Positions 45,500 to 58,073 of a stretch of DNA of 64,000 nucleotides are shown piece by piece. Location of the stretch: positions 248,001 to 312,000 of the forward strand of contig JAFEKR010000040.1 in assembly GCA_019022495.1 (NCBI GenBank), written 5' to 3'. Each line of letters begins with the position of its first letter. Position 1 is the first letter of the stretch. The notes beneath the pieces are model-generated. The model was not told the origin of the DNA, searched no databases, and worked only from the letters and a program-made list of their open reading frames with translations. The position numbers and the translations under genes are program-made. The stretch is from Epichloe hybrida (taxonomy: Eukaryota; Ascomycota; Sordariomycetes; Hypocreales; Clavicipitaceae).

Positions 45500-47157
45500 G
45501 ATATATAATATAATAATAAACTAAGTTAATTTTAGAAAACTTATTTACCTATAAAGACTCCTATATATATCTAAGACACTAATATATTATAGTTTACTAC
45601 TATTACTTAAAGGGAATAATTATTCTTTAAGTCTTTATTTAAATTAATAGAAGAGTTTATATAAGCGCGTGTTACCTCTATTTAGAGTTAGTGCTTTACT
45701 AATATAGCTATAGTATATTTACTTAGTAAGGGTTATAGTATAAAGAGTTATTTACTAGGGACATAACCTAGGTTTTAGATAGTATAGGCAAGGTTAGTAT
45801 ATAAAGTATATATAGGTAAAGGTATAACTAGAGCATAAGGGGGGGGATAGTAAGTAAGGATAGTAGTTTTAGTAAGATAAGGAATATTATTTCTAGCTAG
45901 AGGTTAGCTAGCTCTAGGGTTTTTAAGGGCATATTTAGGAGGAGAACTAGCTAACTCTAACTTAGAGAGAAGATAAGTAAGCTACTAGTAATAATAGGAA
46001 GGGGAGTTATTACCTAACTTAGTAATTTAATAATAGTATTAGTTCTTACTATAATAATAGAGAGTAAGTACCTAGATAAAGGTAGTAAACTATTTACGTA
46101 TTTCTTTATATATAGTATTTAGGCTACTAATAACCTATTAGTTTTACTAGAATAAAACACTAGTAACTTATTATATAAACTATGCTATACTATAACTAGC
46201 TAAAGGGCTAGCGCTAATAAAGGGGATAATATTAAGGCTAGTTATATTTATTATAAGGGTATCTGTGACTAGAGATACCCTAAGAGCTAAGCGTATAGAA
46301 GCTAGGTTAAATTACGCCTAGCTAAGGAGAGCGTTCTAGTAACTAATAAGATAGTGGTATCTTTATAATAAGATAAGTATCTTTTTCTTTATAGTTATAG
46401 TCTTAGGGACTCTAGGCTTAATAATATATATACCTATAGTGATTTTAGCCTTAAGATCCTTAAGGGCGCATTAGAGTTATAAGTTAGTAAATAAAAGCCT
46501 AGTGTACTATATATAAGTAATATAATACTACTAATAAGGAGAATATAACTCCTTACTAATAAAATAGGATATTAGTATAGTAAAAGTAGCTACTCCTATA
46601 GCTACTAAAGCTATAGGAGTAAGGGCGTTAGTTTAGTGTTAAGGTATTTTAGTAAAGGAAATAATTATTTAGAAGGAGGGGACTAATAGAATAATAAGGA
46701 AGGTATAATAGAATTATAATAATAAAGGGATAGTGTTATATAAAAGGGAAAGTAAGATAAGTGTAAGCTAAAGTAAGATATTTATAGTAAAAGTTATACC
46801 TATATTAGGTATACTATAAATAGGTAAGGGTAGGGCAATTATTTATAATAAATAACCTATTAGCAAGGCAAATATATTATATATAATAGGTAAGGGTAAG
46901 GCAATTATTTATAATAAATAACCTATTAGCAAGGCAAACGTGTTACACGCACTATAAAATAATACCTAGAAGTAAGGGGGTTACTATAATAGATAATAAG
47001 GCAGTAGGGTAGGTGCCTATTAGACACTTTATAGATAGCTATTAGTAAGGGCGGTTTTTATTATAATAACTAAGGGTATATATAACATAGGTGTTATATA
47101 TATTACTAGGGGTTAATATAAAGGGGAGTTTATTAATAATAGGTAAGTAAGGGCATA
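45500..47157 (+). other. B2 region between chromodomain and 3' LTR
   Basis: Equivalent to 24,615-26,272 of B1. Dense in stops in all plus frames; no domain recognised. A short direct duplication of a segment including AATAACCTATTAGCAAGGCAA lies near 46,800-46,940. Confidence 0.45.
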
Positions 47158-47374
47158 TATAAGGGCTTAGGCTTTGCCTAAGCATTATTTATATAGTAGT
47201 TAAAGAGAGAAGTGGTAAAAGTAATTAGGGTAAGGAAAGGAGGCTTATATAAGTAGCTAAGGGGGTATAAGGGGCATTACTAGGGATAGCCTCTTACCCT
47301 TCCTCCTTTTTCCTTAAGTCTCTTAATACTATATTAACGCCCTATCGCAGTCGCCTAGGGGCTAGTCCATAACA
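47158..47374 (+). repeat. B2 3' LTR (217 bp)
   Basis: TATAAGGGCTTAGG (TGTAAGGGCTTGGG in B1's outer edge) to CTAGTCCATAACA. The last ~60 bases are RIP-spared (CCCTATCGCAGTCGCC). Confidence 0.9.
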
Positions 47375-50300
47375 ATATGCTTATTTTCCTATAGTATTAA
47401 GTACCTAAAATAGTCTAATAAATCTAGGGGTTAGCTTTTATTTTATATTCTTAAGCCTAATATTCTTTACTAATAATAATACTAGGTTATCTCTTTTTAG
47501 CATTAATAGCTAGTAATACTAGTTATAGTACTTTACTTAGGTTTTAAAGGCTTTTGCCTAGTTTTACTTTAGCTACTCTTTAACTTTATATAGCTTTATA
47601 ATATATATATAGGCTTTTAGCACTTCTTTTTCTTTAGTCTTATCCCTAAAAGCTAGGTAAAACTTAGGTAAATAGCTTATAAGGGAGTAATTAGGAGAGT
47701 AACCTATAGTTTTATTTACTATATTATTATAGGTAAATTAGGCTATTAGGAGTAGCTTAGGCTATATCTATTAGTTATTAGCTATAAAGCATTAAAGGTA
47801 ATACTTAAGTACTTAGTTTATTCTCTTTATTTACCTATTAGTTTAGGGGTAAAATACTATAAAAAGCCTTTACTTTATATATAATAGGTAGTATAAGTCT
47901 AACTAGAATTAGCTTATAAAGACTAATTCCCTATTAAATATAATGCCCTCTAGTGCCCTAAACCTTAGTTTAATCTCCTTATAGAAAAGCTTTACTAGTT
48001 TAGCTATGTTAATTATTATAGTTATAAGTAAGAAAATAAAGTACTTAGTAAATTAGTTTATAATTACTAGGATTATATTAGTCTCTTATTTACTTACTTA
48101 AGTAACTAGTAATCCTATAATAAAATCTATTAAGATTTTTACTTATAGTTACTATAGTATTAGTAAGGATTTAAGGCTTCTATATAGGCAATGCCTTCTA
48201 GCTACTACTTACTAGTAAATCCTATAGCTTATAATATAGTTAGATACTAACTTACTTATACCTAGCTACTAGAAGTAATACTTTAATAGCTTAAGAGTAT
48301 ATTTAGTTTTAAAGTAACTTACTAGTAAATTATTATAGTATAGCTATAAAAGCTCCTATTATAAGATAGGCTCCTAGGGAATAACTACCTAGTCTTAGTA
48401 TATTAGGAAGCCCCTTATACTATATAACTATAAACTAGCTTTTCCCTTACCTCTTACTAGGGAATTATTAATCTTACTATTTTACCTTTATAAATCTAAA
48501 TCTTAATTCTATGCCTTTTATAGTAATTACACTAATAGTTTATTTAGCCTAGATTAGTAAGGATTTAGTAGCTTAATAGTCTCCTATATCTCTTATATTA
48601 TACTAATATCTTAGACATATATTACCTTCTCCTAGAAATCACCCTTATTTAGCTAATCTTTTACTAGATTTATAGTAGCTAACTAGCCTCTTAACTAGGC
48701 TACTTTAGCCTCTAGAGCTCTCTCTATAGTAGCTAGGGTATTTTCCTCCTCTAAAGGTATCTTACTATGTTTTCTTTAATATATTAAGACTAAGGTATTT
48801 TCCTCCCTTAAAGGTATTTTACTATATTTTCTCTTATATATTAGTATCTTTTCTTTTATTAGTTCTTTAGTAATTACTATTTTCTTTTAAAGCTCTAGTA
48901 AAAGTAACTTATTTATTAAGGGTTTACCTTTATAATTAAACTATCTTAATAGTATATTTACTAGGTTACTTTTCCTAGGTCTATGCCTAATTATAAAGTA
49001 AAAAGGGTAGAGAAATATACACTATTTAGCTTACCTTTTATTTAGCTTTTATTACTTTATAAAAGTCTATAAGTTATAGTAATCTAATAGGACCTTTACT
49101 AGGGTTACTATACCTTTAATATAGTATTACTAGTATTTAAATAACTTTACTATAGTAAGTAGCTTTTAATTTACTATACTATAATTATGTTTAGTGTTTA
49201 TAAACTTCCTTAACTAAAATACTATAGGATACTATTAGCCCTTATTATCTTACTAAGATAAGATTCTTACTATTATAAAGACTAAAGCATTTATCTTAAT
49301 GCATACTAGCTAACTTAGGTTATAATAATAAAGAAAAGGCACTTATTAAAAGGTATCTTTTAGCTAGTTAAACACTAGCTATTCTCTTTCCTTAAATATA
49401 AACTTCCTAGTCTAAATGCTATTTTAACTACCTTTTATTAGCGTATATAAGGGTACTATAATCCTAGAGTATTAGTAAATAAACCTTTAGTAAAAGTTAT
49501 AAAATCCTAGGAAGAACTATATATCTTTAAAGCTTATAAGCTCTTTCTAGTCTTAGATTATATTTACTTTATATATATTTATTAAAATACTATTAACTAA
49601 TAGAATAAACCCTAGGAATTTTACTAATTCCTAATAGAATAAATACTTTAAGGGTTTTATATATAACTTTACTAACCTTATATATTCTAAAACTTCCTTA
49701 ATATATATAGTATACTTCTCTTATATTTTTAAGAAAATAAGGATATTATCTAGATACACTATATAAATAGTGTTTACTAGCTTATAAAGCGCTTTATAAA
49801 TATAGCTTTAAAAAGTAACTAGTATATTAGTTAGCTTAAAGGGTATTATAAGGTATTTATAGTGTTTATAATAGGTATAAAATATAGTCTTTTACTTATT
49901 ACTCTCTTTAATATAAATTTAATAGTAAGTATTCTTAATATTAATCTTTAAGAAATAGTAAGCTCCTTAGCACTAGTCTAGGATCTTTAAAATTAGGGGG
50001 AGAGCGTAGTAATTCTTTTATATTACTTTATTAAGTCCCTAATAATCTATATATAGTTAAAGTATTTTATCCTTCTTTAGTATAAATAGGATAGGTATGC
50101 TTATAAGGCTTTTAAAGAGTCTTATCTAGCCTTTCTATAGGTTTTTATTAATATATTTATAGAGCTTCTTTAACTTACTTTAGGAGAGAGAGTAAATTAG
50201 TCTATATAGGGGCATAGCCCTAGGTATTAGGTTAATTATATAATTAGTCTCCTTTCTTAATAGTAAATTACTTACTTTATTTACTATAAATATATCTTTA

Positions 50301-50880
50301 AACTTATATAGTTCCTTAGGGATATCTTTAATAGTTTTATATACTTTTACCTTTTTATTATCTTTAAGGGTAATAAACTTATTTTCTATAACTCCTATAA
50401 TAGTATATATAATAGCTTTATTATATATTATCTTTATAAACTTATAGGGAGTTATAAGTAAAAAGGCTATTTTCTTTTTCTTAAACTATTACTCTTATAA
50501 GTATAAATAAAGATATATATTTTCTTTAGTAAGTATATATATCCTAATTAAGATAAGGCTTTCCCTTACCCTTAGGTCTTTATTTATAGCTATATATAGT
50601 AGCTTAAGGTCCTTTTCTTTCTCTTTTAAGTCTTTAATAGTAATAAGTACCTTATAGATACTATATTAAGGGACTATAAGGGCCCCTATTACTTAGAGAA
50701 TAAGTACTATAGCCTTAGCCTAATTAAGCTTATAGTTTCTTATAAATTTAATACTAATAATATTAAGCTTAGTGTAGCTATTTAAATTTACTACTATTTT
50801 AATATCTTTATACCTATAAATAGTAACTAGTATATAAAATTAATACTTAATTAGTACCTTAGTGTTTAAGGCAAAGGTAA
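47375..50880 (-). pseudogene. A2 pol pseudogene
   Basis: Minus strand: RT at about 49,330-50,280 with the NLIP-AMPLYRLIYPLS-like lead-in near 50,160-50,240 and catalytic YLDN (49,745-49,756), RNase H near 48,930-49,330, integrase 47,375-48,330. Unlike A1, the integrase core is not interrupted by a C element. Stops TAA/TAG throughout. Confidence 0.82.
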
Positions 50881-50889
50881 GGGCCTTTA

Positions 50890-52060
50890 CTTTTACCTTA
50901 AGAAGTTTCCTTATTTATCTTAGGGATTTTTCCTTAGCTTATTATATTTATTTATAAGGTAGTCTAGGCTATTATAGTTAAAATATTATCTCCTATCCTT
51001 AACTTTACTATTATTTAGGTATATAGCTAGGCCCTTTTCCTAGTCTTTATTTCTTTAATCTTTATATAGCCTATAACCTTAGGGTAAGTTATTTCTATAA
51101 TATTAGGGATTCTTATATAATCCCTTATCTTCTAAATATTTAGGCTTTTACTTACTCTTTAGCATAGCTTCCTAAAATTACTAGGTAAGTTATATAACCT
51201 TCTCTTATATTTTCCTAGTAATAGAGGTATATAAGTTAATATAGTCCTATAGCTTAGGGAGTAACTTTATAAAGAATATAAGGGTAGTATATGTCACGGC
51301 TTGCACCGAAAGGTTGAGAACGAAGTGATGGCTGAGACTATCGCAGTTGCTACTAGATAGATGCTAGCTAGGGGCAGGTGCGTGAAGGTTTTAATCTCTG
51401 ACCTGGCACTAACAATGTGCGCAGTCTTTGATAAGTACCCCGCTCCACGAGCACGTGGCTATCTTGTAGCTAGCTAGCCTCTTTGTTATCCGCATGGCCC
51501 GAAGGTTCTCCGAAGACCCGCTTCGATGAACATCCTATCTTTGACCTCTGCGCTCCTAACAGTATAGGACTTTTCTAGGGCTCTTTCTAAGTATATCTCT
51601 AGTAAATCTAGGAAAATACTAAATTTAATCAGGCTCTAGCTCTTATATTACTTTATATTCTTAAGCTATATAGCTATTTAGGCATTATAGTTTATAAAGT
51701 CCCTAAGTAATATAAGTGTCTAGGTCTAGAATTTATCCTAGTTATCCTTAAGATTATCCTAGCTATTAGCCTATTATTTATTAAGGTATTTATCTTATCT
51801 TACCTTATAGTTAGTGTATATATAGTTAAGTGTAAAGAGAATCTTTTAGTAATTATATTAGTATTTCTTCTTTGCCTTATTAAAGGTATAGTTTAGGTTA
51901 TTTATCTATATCTTATACCTCTAGGAGTTTATAAGGTATTAGAGCTTAGTAATATTCTTAACTCTAACCTTTTAGCTACTATTACTTAAGGAGAGGCTAG
52001 CTTTTTACTTACTTTTCCCTTATACTTCCCTTAAGTTACCTATAATAAGGTTAATAAGCT
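50890..52060 (-). pseudogene. A2 gag pseudogene, split by a solo LTR
   Basis: Minus-strand counterpart of A1 gag, with the knuckle near 50,935-50,980 reading YFNYNSLDY: ligand positions again Tyr. The capsid frame is interrupted at 51,291/51,562 by the 270-bp solo C LTR and its GTATA duplication. Confidence 0.72.
51292..51561 (-). repeat. Solo C-family LTR with target duplication GTATA
   Basis: Complete 270-bp LTR (plus-strand TGTCACGGCTTGCACC...GCGCTCCTAACA) with no internal element, flanked by GTATA at 51,287-51,291 and 51,562-51,566. Solo LTRs arise by recombination between the two LTRs of one element. It is the least mutated LTR in the window: CpG and CpA are retained along its whole length. 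Confidence 0.93.
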
Positions 52061-52329
52061 CTTATTTTTATTTTTATAATCTTTAGAGTTTTTCTAGCTA
52101 AGTAATTTACTTTAATATTACTATAGCTTTACTATAAGGGGTAAAGGGTTTTATTATAAGCGTGGTTTTATTAGTATATAGTGTGTCTTTACCTATAGTA
52201 TTACCCTTATTTAATTAGGTATAACTCTTATTTATTAAGGTTAGGTTATTATCTAATATTACTCTAGTAAATTAAGTAGTTTTTCCCCCTATATTACTCT
52301 TAGGTAGCTAGTAGGAGAAGCTTTAGAAT

Positions 52330-52527
52330 TATAAGAATAATAGTAACTAGGTAAGAGGTATAAAAGCTCTAGTATATTAACTAAAGCTTACTAAGTCTAA
52401 ATATATTATACATGCGAGTTACTGCCTTATAGCTAGTAACTTGCTAGTGTCACGTGAACCTAGCCCTAGGGTCTCGCTAGCCCGTGGGGTGCGCAGGTGC
52501 ACCTGTTGTTGTGAGTGGGGCCTCACA
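52330..52527 (-). repeat. A2 5' LTR (~198 bp)
   Basis: Plus strand TATAAGAATAATAG (inner, damaged) to GTGGGGCCTCACA-type outer end, reading TGTGAGGCCCCAC on the minus strand. A stretch near 52,440-52,505 differs from A1's LTR by substitutions and a small length change, a subfamily difference. The outer part is undamaged. Confidence 0.88.
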
Positions 52528-53850
52528 ATATATTTATCTTTACTTTAAGATATATAAGTAAGTTAAAATGCACTAAAATTAGTGCTTTCTAAAATCTTTA
52601 TTAAAGTTCTCTAAACACTACTAGCTTATAAGGTTCTAGTTTAAATATTACTAGTTAATTCCCTCTAAGGTAATTTATTAATAAAATAATAACTTTACTA
52701 TACTATTTAATAAAATAGTAGTAAAATCTAGTAAAACTAAGAAATAACTAAATATTAAAAACACTATATAGTATTAGCTAGGTTATAATTACTTTAACTT
52801 TTACTAAGTCTATTATAATACCTTTTTCTAATATCTTAAAGCCTAAAAATTTAACTTCCTTAACTAAAAATTAATACTTCTTAAGGTTAATAAAAAGGCT
52901 TACCTCTTTAAACCTATATAAAACTTATTTAATATACTTTATATACTCTTTAACCTTACTACTATATATTAGTGTATTATCTAGATAAATAATATAAGTC
53001 TTATTAATAAGTCTTTTAAGAGTATTATTAATATACTCCTAAAAAGTTACTAGTATATTAACTAGTTTTAAAAGCATTACTAAATATTTAAAGTAGCTAT
53101 ATTAATAATAAAATACTATTTTCTACTTATTACCTAAGAAAATATATAGCTAGTAGTATATATCTTTTAAATCTAAGACTATAAAAAATAACTATACTTA
53201 CTAATTAATTAAGAATCTTAGTAATAAAGGGTAAAGGGGCCTTAGTCTTAATTATAATCTTATTTAAGCCCTTATAATTTATATAAACCCTTAATTTCCC
53301 TCCTTTCTTTAAAATAAATAAAATTAAGGCTTTAGCTAGGCTAATTAATCTTCTAATTTACCCTTTAAGCTATATACTTATAAGGTACTCTCTAAGAACC
53401 TCTAGCTCTCTCTTAGCTAAATTATATATAGGCCCCTAAGGTGATATTTTCCTTTTTTCTAATGTAATAGTATAAGTATAATCTCTTAGTTTAGGAAGCT
53501 TACTTGCTAACTCTTTAGAAAAAATATCTATAAACTCCCTATATTTTTCTAGGATTATTAGTATAAGGTACTTAGTGCTTTTATCCTAATTTAATATAAT
53601 TTCTTTACTAGTTATATTTTCTAGAATTAGTATAACTATAATACCTTTACTTTTTTACTATAAATAAGTATACTTTAGAATTTATATAGTTACTTTACTA
53701 TTTATTTATATATTTATTATTACTAAGTCCTTGAATTAGCCTTTTTCTTTTTCTTTTTAATTTTTCTTTTCTAAAATACTTAGCCTAATCTTTATTACTT
53801 CTAATAATAAAGTAATTACTACTATTTTTTTCTCTTTATATACTTATTAC
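52528..53850 (-). mobile_element. C5: RT fragment of a C chromovirus
   Basis: Minus-strand match to C1 from about 14,815 back to 13,493 covering the protease-RT linker and RT, with YLDN at 52,976-52,987. Truncated on the left by A2, on the right by insertion of C6, and more heavily damaged than C2. It is the outermost host layer of the right half of the window. Confidence 0.85.
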
Positions 53851-54120
53851 TGTTAGGAGCGCAGAGGTCAAAGATAGGGTGTTCATTGAAGCGGGTCTTT
53901 AGAGAACCTTTAGGCTATGCGGATAACAAAGAGGCTAGCTAGCTATAAGATAGCTATATGCTTATAAAGCAAGGTATTTATTAAAGACTACGTATATTAT
54001 TAGTGCTAGGTTAGAGATTAAAACCTTCACGCACCTACCCCTAGCTAGTATCTATCTAGTAGTAACTATAATAGTCTTAGCTATTACTTTATTCTTAACC
54101 TTTTAGTGTAAGCTATAATA
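53851..54120 (+). repeat. C6 5' LTR (270 bp)
   Basis: TGTTAGGAGCGCAG to AGCTATAATA. The outer ~90 bases spared, inner end damaged. Confidence 0.9.
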
Positions 54121-54599
54121 AATTAATCTCTCTTAACCTTTTTAAGGATATAAACTATTAGCTAGATTATTATATAGCTAATACTCTAAAGATCTATAAG
54201 AAACACACTAGTACCTTATAATAATAAAGCTATAGATAATTAGGAAGATAAAGAACCCTTATAATCTAGAACTATAAATAATAAGGTGTAATAAACGCTA
54301 CTTAATCCTAATTTAGGTAAAGGTATAGATAATATAACTAAAGAAAAAAGGGCGTTATAGTAACGCTATAAGGTTATATAATCTAAGCTATATTACCTTT
54401 AGAGAAGATAAAAGGTCTTATAAATAGAGGTATAAATTAGAGAGCTTAAGGCAAATCTAGGATTAGCTAGACCTTAAACTAGACCTATAATTACCCCTTA
54501 ATCTAGACTTATAATTACCCCTTAAATATTAGCTATAATTTTACCTATAGTCTATAGTAATATAGTAGTAATTATATAGTAAGGTAGTCTTATTAAAAT

Positions 54600-55730
54600 A
54601 TAGATAAAAATACCTATATATAAAGGGGAAATATATAAAAGCCTATAGAATTTCTTAGTAAACTTAAATATACTATTTAAATTAGACTACTATACCTTTA
54701 AGGATAATATAACTAAGGTAGCGTATATAGGTAGCTACCTAGCTAGTAATATAAAGTAATAGTAAATACGTTATATAGCTATAGATAGGTATATAGATTA
54801 TTTATTAATTACCTAGGTAGATTTCCTAGAATAGTTAAAAACTAGAATAATAAATATAGGTATAAGACACTTAGAAGTAATAAGGTTACTACTAAATCTT
54901 AGGTAGAAAAATAGCTAGTTATTTTAATCCTTTATATAAGCCTAGGATAAGGTAAAAGCTAAGTTACCTAAAGAAATCCTTATATATCTAAGAATTATAA
55001 TCTTTCTAAATAGCTTAAATAATACTATAAGGAAGTAAATAATTAGTTAAGAGATCCTAATAACCTAGAGCTAACTATAAGGCTAAGGTAAGAAAGCAAA
55101 GGTTATAATAGGTTTAGGCTAAAATAATAAAAAAGGTTAGGACTCTAAAAGAAAAAGGTAATACTCTTATTTTATATTACTTATAAATAAAGTATAGTAA
55201 TAAAGTAAAGACTAAGGGAGAAGATTATCCTTAGTGTACTATAAATATAAAAAGCCTAGGCATGCTATACTAACTTATTAGGCACTAGATTATTTTACCT
55301 ATAAAAGTACTAAATATATAACTAAGAAGCATAAGGAAAGTAATAATAAAGCTATATTTCCTAATATAATACTAGTTTAATTAGCATAGACCTAGGAATA
55401 TAATCTTAGTATAAAATACCTTATAGATAATAGAATAAGAATATAAGTATCTTTATAATAAGATAACTAGTAGTTAGCTATATAAGCGCTATTTAATATA
55501 AGTGTATAGTCTTTAATAATTTATCTAAAATTATTATTAAAAAAGGATTAGGAGAATATAATCTAATTAAATAGAATATTAAAGAGTGTAAGTAAAAAAG
55601 TAATTTTATATTAAGAAATTCTAAAAAAATTAGTTAAGATAAAAGATAGTATAGGATTTATAAAGGTTTACTAAGTTAGCTACTTTATTACTAATATAGG
55701 TAAAGGGATAATTCTAAGTATAAACTAGAT
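54600..55730 (+). pseudogene. C6 gag-protease pseudogene
   Basis: Collinear with C1 gag. Knuckle at 55,237-55,278 reads Y-YK-Y-KKPR-H-AILT-Y: here the His survives and all Cys are Tyr. Protease region near 55,480-55,520 has Asn for the catalytic Asp. Confidence 0.78.
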
Positions 55731-56099
55731 TAAAGAGTATTTACCTATAATTATATATTAGGAGTATAAATACTAGAGATATCTAGTAATAATAGAATAT
55801 CTCTCCTTTACTTATAGTAAGTAATAAGTATATAAAGAGAAAAAAATAGTAGTAGTTACTTTATTATTAGGAGTAATAAAGATTAAGCTAAGTATTCTAG
55901 AAAATAAAAATTAAAAAGAAAAAGAAAAAAGCTAATTAAAGAACCTAGTAGTAATAGATATATAAATAAATAGTAAAGTAACTATATAAATTCTTAAGTA
56001 TGCTTATTTATAGTAAAAAAGTAAAGGTATTATAGTTATACTAATTTTAGAAAACATAAGTAATAAAGAAGCTACATTAAATTAGGATAAAAGCACTAA

Positions 56100-57439
56100 G
56101 CACCTTATACTAATAATCCTAGAAGAATATAGGGAGTTTATAGATATTTTTTCTAAAGAGTTAGTAAGTAAGCTTTCTAAACTAAGAGGTCATACTTATA
56201 TAATTAAATTAGAAGAAAGGAAAACACTACCTTAGGGGCCTATATATAATTTAGCTAAAAGAGAGCTAGAGGTTCTTAGAGAGTACCTTATAAGTGCATA
56301 GCTTAAAGGGTAAATTAGAAGATTAGTTAGCCTAGCTAAAGCCCTAATTTTATTTATTCTAAAGAAAGGAGAGAAATTAAGGTTTTATATAGATTATAGG
56401 GGCCTAAATAAGATTATAATTAAGAATAAGGCCCCTTTACCCCTTATCACTAAAATTCTTAATTAATTAGTAAGTGTAGTTATTTTTATAGTCCTAGATT
56501 TAAAAGATATATACTACTAGCTATATATTCGCTTAGGTAATAAGTAAAAAATAGCATTCTATTATTAATATAGCCACTTTAAATATCTAGTAATGCTATT
56601 TAGACTAGTTAACACACTAGTGACTTTTTAGGAGTATATTAATAATACTCTTAAAGGACTTATTAATAAGACTTATATTATTTATCTAGATAATATACTA
56701 ATATATAGTAGTAAGGTTAAAGATTATATAAAGTATATTAAATAAGTTTTACGTAGGTTTAGAGAGGTAAGTCTTTTTATTAACCTTAAGAAGTGTTAAT
56801 TTTTAGTTAAGGAAGTTAAATTTTTAGGCTTTAAGATATTAGAGAAAGGTATTATAATAGACCTAGTAAGAGTTAAAGTAATTATAACCTAGCTAATACT
56901 ACATAGTGTTTTTAATATTTAGTTATTTCTTAGTTTTACTAGATTTTACTGCTATTTTATTAAATAGTATAGTAAAGTTATTATTCTATTAACAAATTAC
57001 CTTAGAGGGAATTAACTAGTAATATTTAAACTAGAACCCTATAAGATAGTAGCGTTTAGAGAGCTTTAATAAAGATTTTAGGAAGCGCTAATTTTAGTGT
57101 ATTTTAACTTACTTACGTATCTTAGAGTAAAGATAGATATATCTAGATATGCAATTAGGGCTATACTTATAATATTAGTGCTAGGTCACTAGCACCTAGT
57201 TACGTTTATGTTAAGGAAGATAACTAATACTAAATTATAATATTTAATACCTAACGGTGAATTATTAGCTATCTAAGAGGCTTTTCGCATATAGAGACAC
57301 TATCTTGCTTATTTAGCTTACATAATTAAAGTTATTATAGATTATTTAAACTATAAGTACCTTGCTATAAAGCCTAAGCTTACTAGTAAGTAAGTAACTA
57401 TGCTTAATAAGCTTTATTCTTTTGATTTTAAGATTATAT
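56100..57439 (+). pseudogene. C6 RT and RNase H pseudogene, interrupted by D
   Basis: RT with [29 protein letters not shown] near 56,380-56,440, catalytic YLDN at 56,683-56,694, then RNase H-like sequence (AFREL, RVKIDISRYAIRAILIILVLGH) to 57,439. The next part of the frame, LNPTNLLLRKLDFISKVRKE, is at about 63,670-63,740 beyond D. Confidence 0.83.
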
Positions 57440-57923
57440 TGTGTGGCTAGAATTGTGACCTCTCAAGACCTCTCTCGAGACCTCTCACAAGACCATAGGC
57501 CTCTAGACCTCGGCATCATCGGATCTATTGGCATCGCCGGATCAATCGGATCCCTAGTCATGTGACTATCTAGCTAGATAAAATCCCTAGATTCCCTCCC
57601 CTTTCATAGAAAATTAACTCTCCCTTTGTTACCTTTAGCTTAGATTGTTTAATAGATAAGATAACCTAGCATTGTGTTTAACCTAATAAGATGAATTTAA
57701 CCTGATATTAAAAAGAGACCTCTTTCGGCTTGGATCCTCGCGATAGATCGCAAATATCGCAGACCTAGATCCCGTTATCTAGGTTTTAGCTTCGATATCG
57801 TTAAATTCGTTAGTATTATTAGTATTATTAGCATCGTCAATATTATTGTTTTTATCGTTATCATTAGCTTCGTTATCAAGACTGTTTTTTCCATTGTTTT
57901 AGGGTGTTGTTTTTCCCCTAACA
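57440..57923. repeat. D left LTR (484 bp)
   Basis: Opens TGTGTGGCTAG, soon followed by four AGACCTCTC-type repeats and a cluster of GGATC/CGATC dyads; later an A/T-rich segment with repeated ATTAGTATTATTAGCATCG-like units. No open frame of significance. High identity to the right LTR apart from C/T and G/A differences. Confidence 0.88.
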
Positions 57924-58073
57924 AAACTAGTGAAGGAATGGGGAATAGTCCTATTAGACCTTCTGCCGTTAAATTCGATAATAATCCCCTCCTAACATTG
58001 CCTCTCTTGTTATTTCCCCCTTTAGTTATCCCTTCGTACGATTATTACAATCGTTAGTAGCTTCTTACCTCTT

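Larger units (their letters stand above)
43648..47374 (+). mobile_element. B2: 3' part of a B chromovirus
   Basis: Inverse-orientation match to B1 from about 28,120 leftward to 24,398: RNase H-integrase linker, integrase, chromodomain, tail and a complete 217-bp 3' LTR. Its 5' half is missing at the FB1 junction. The right end CCATAACA abuts A2 integrase sequence, so B2 is inserted in A2. Confidence 0.88.
47375..52527 (-). mobile_element. A2: 5' part of an A chromovirus
   Basis: Inverse-orientation copy of A1. It has the 5' LTR at the right end, then gag, protease, RT and the integrase up to the B2 insertion (equivalent to A1 position ~19,875). The integrase C-terminus, chromodomain and 3' LTR are missing at the FB1/B2 junction. 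A solo C LTR interrupts gag at 51,292-51,561. Confidence 0.88.
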
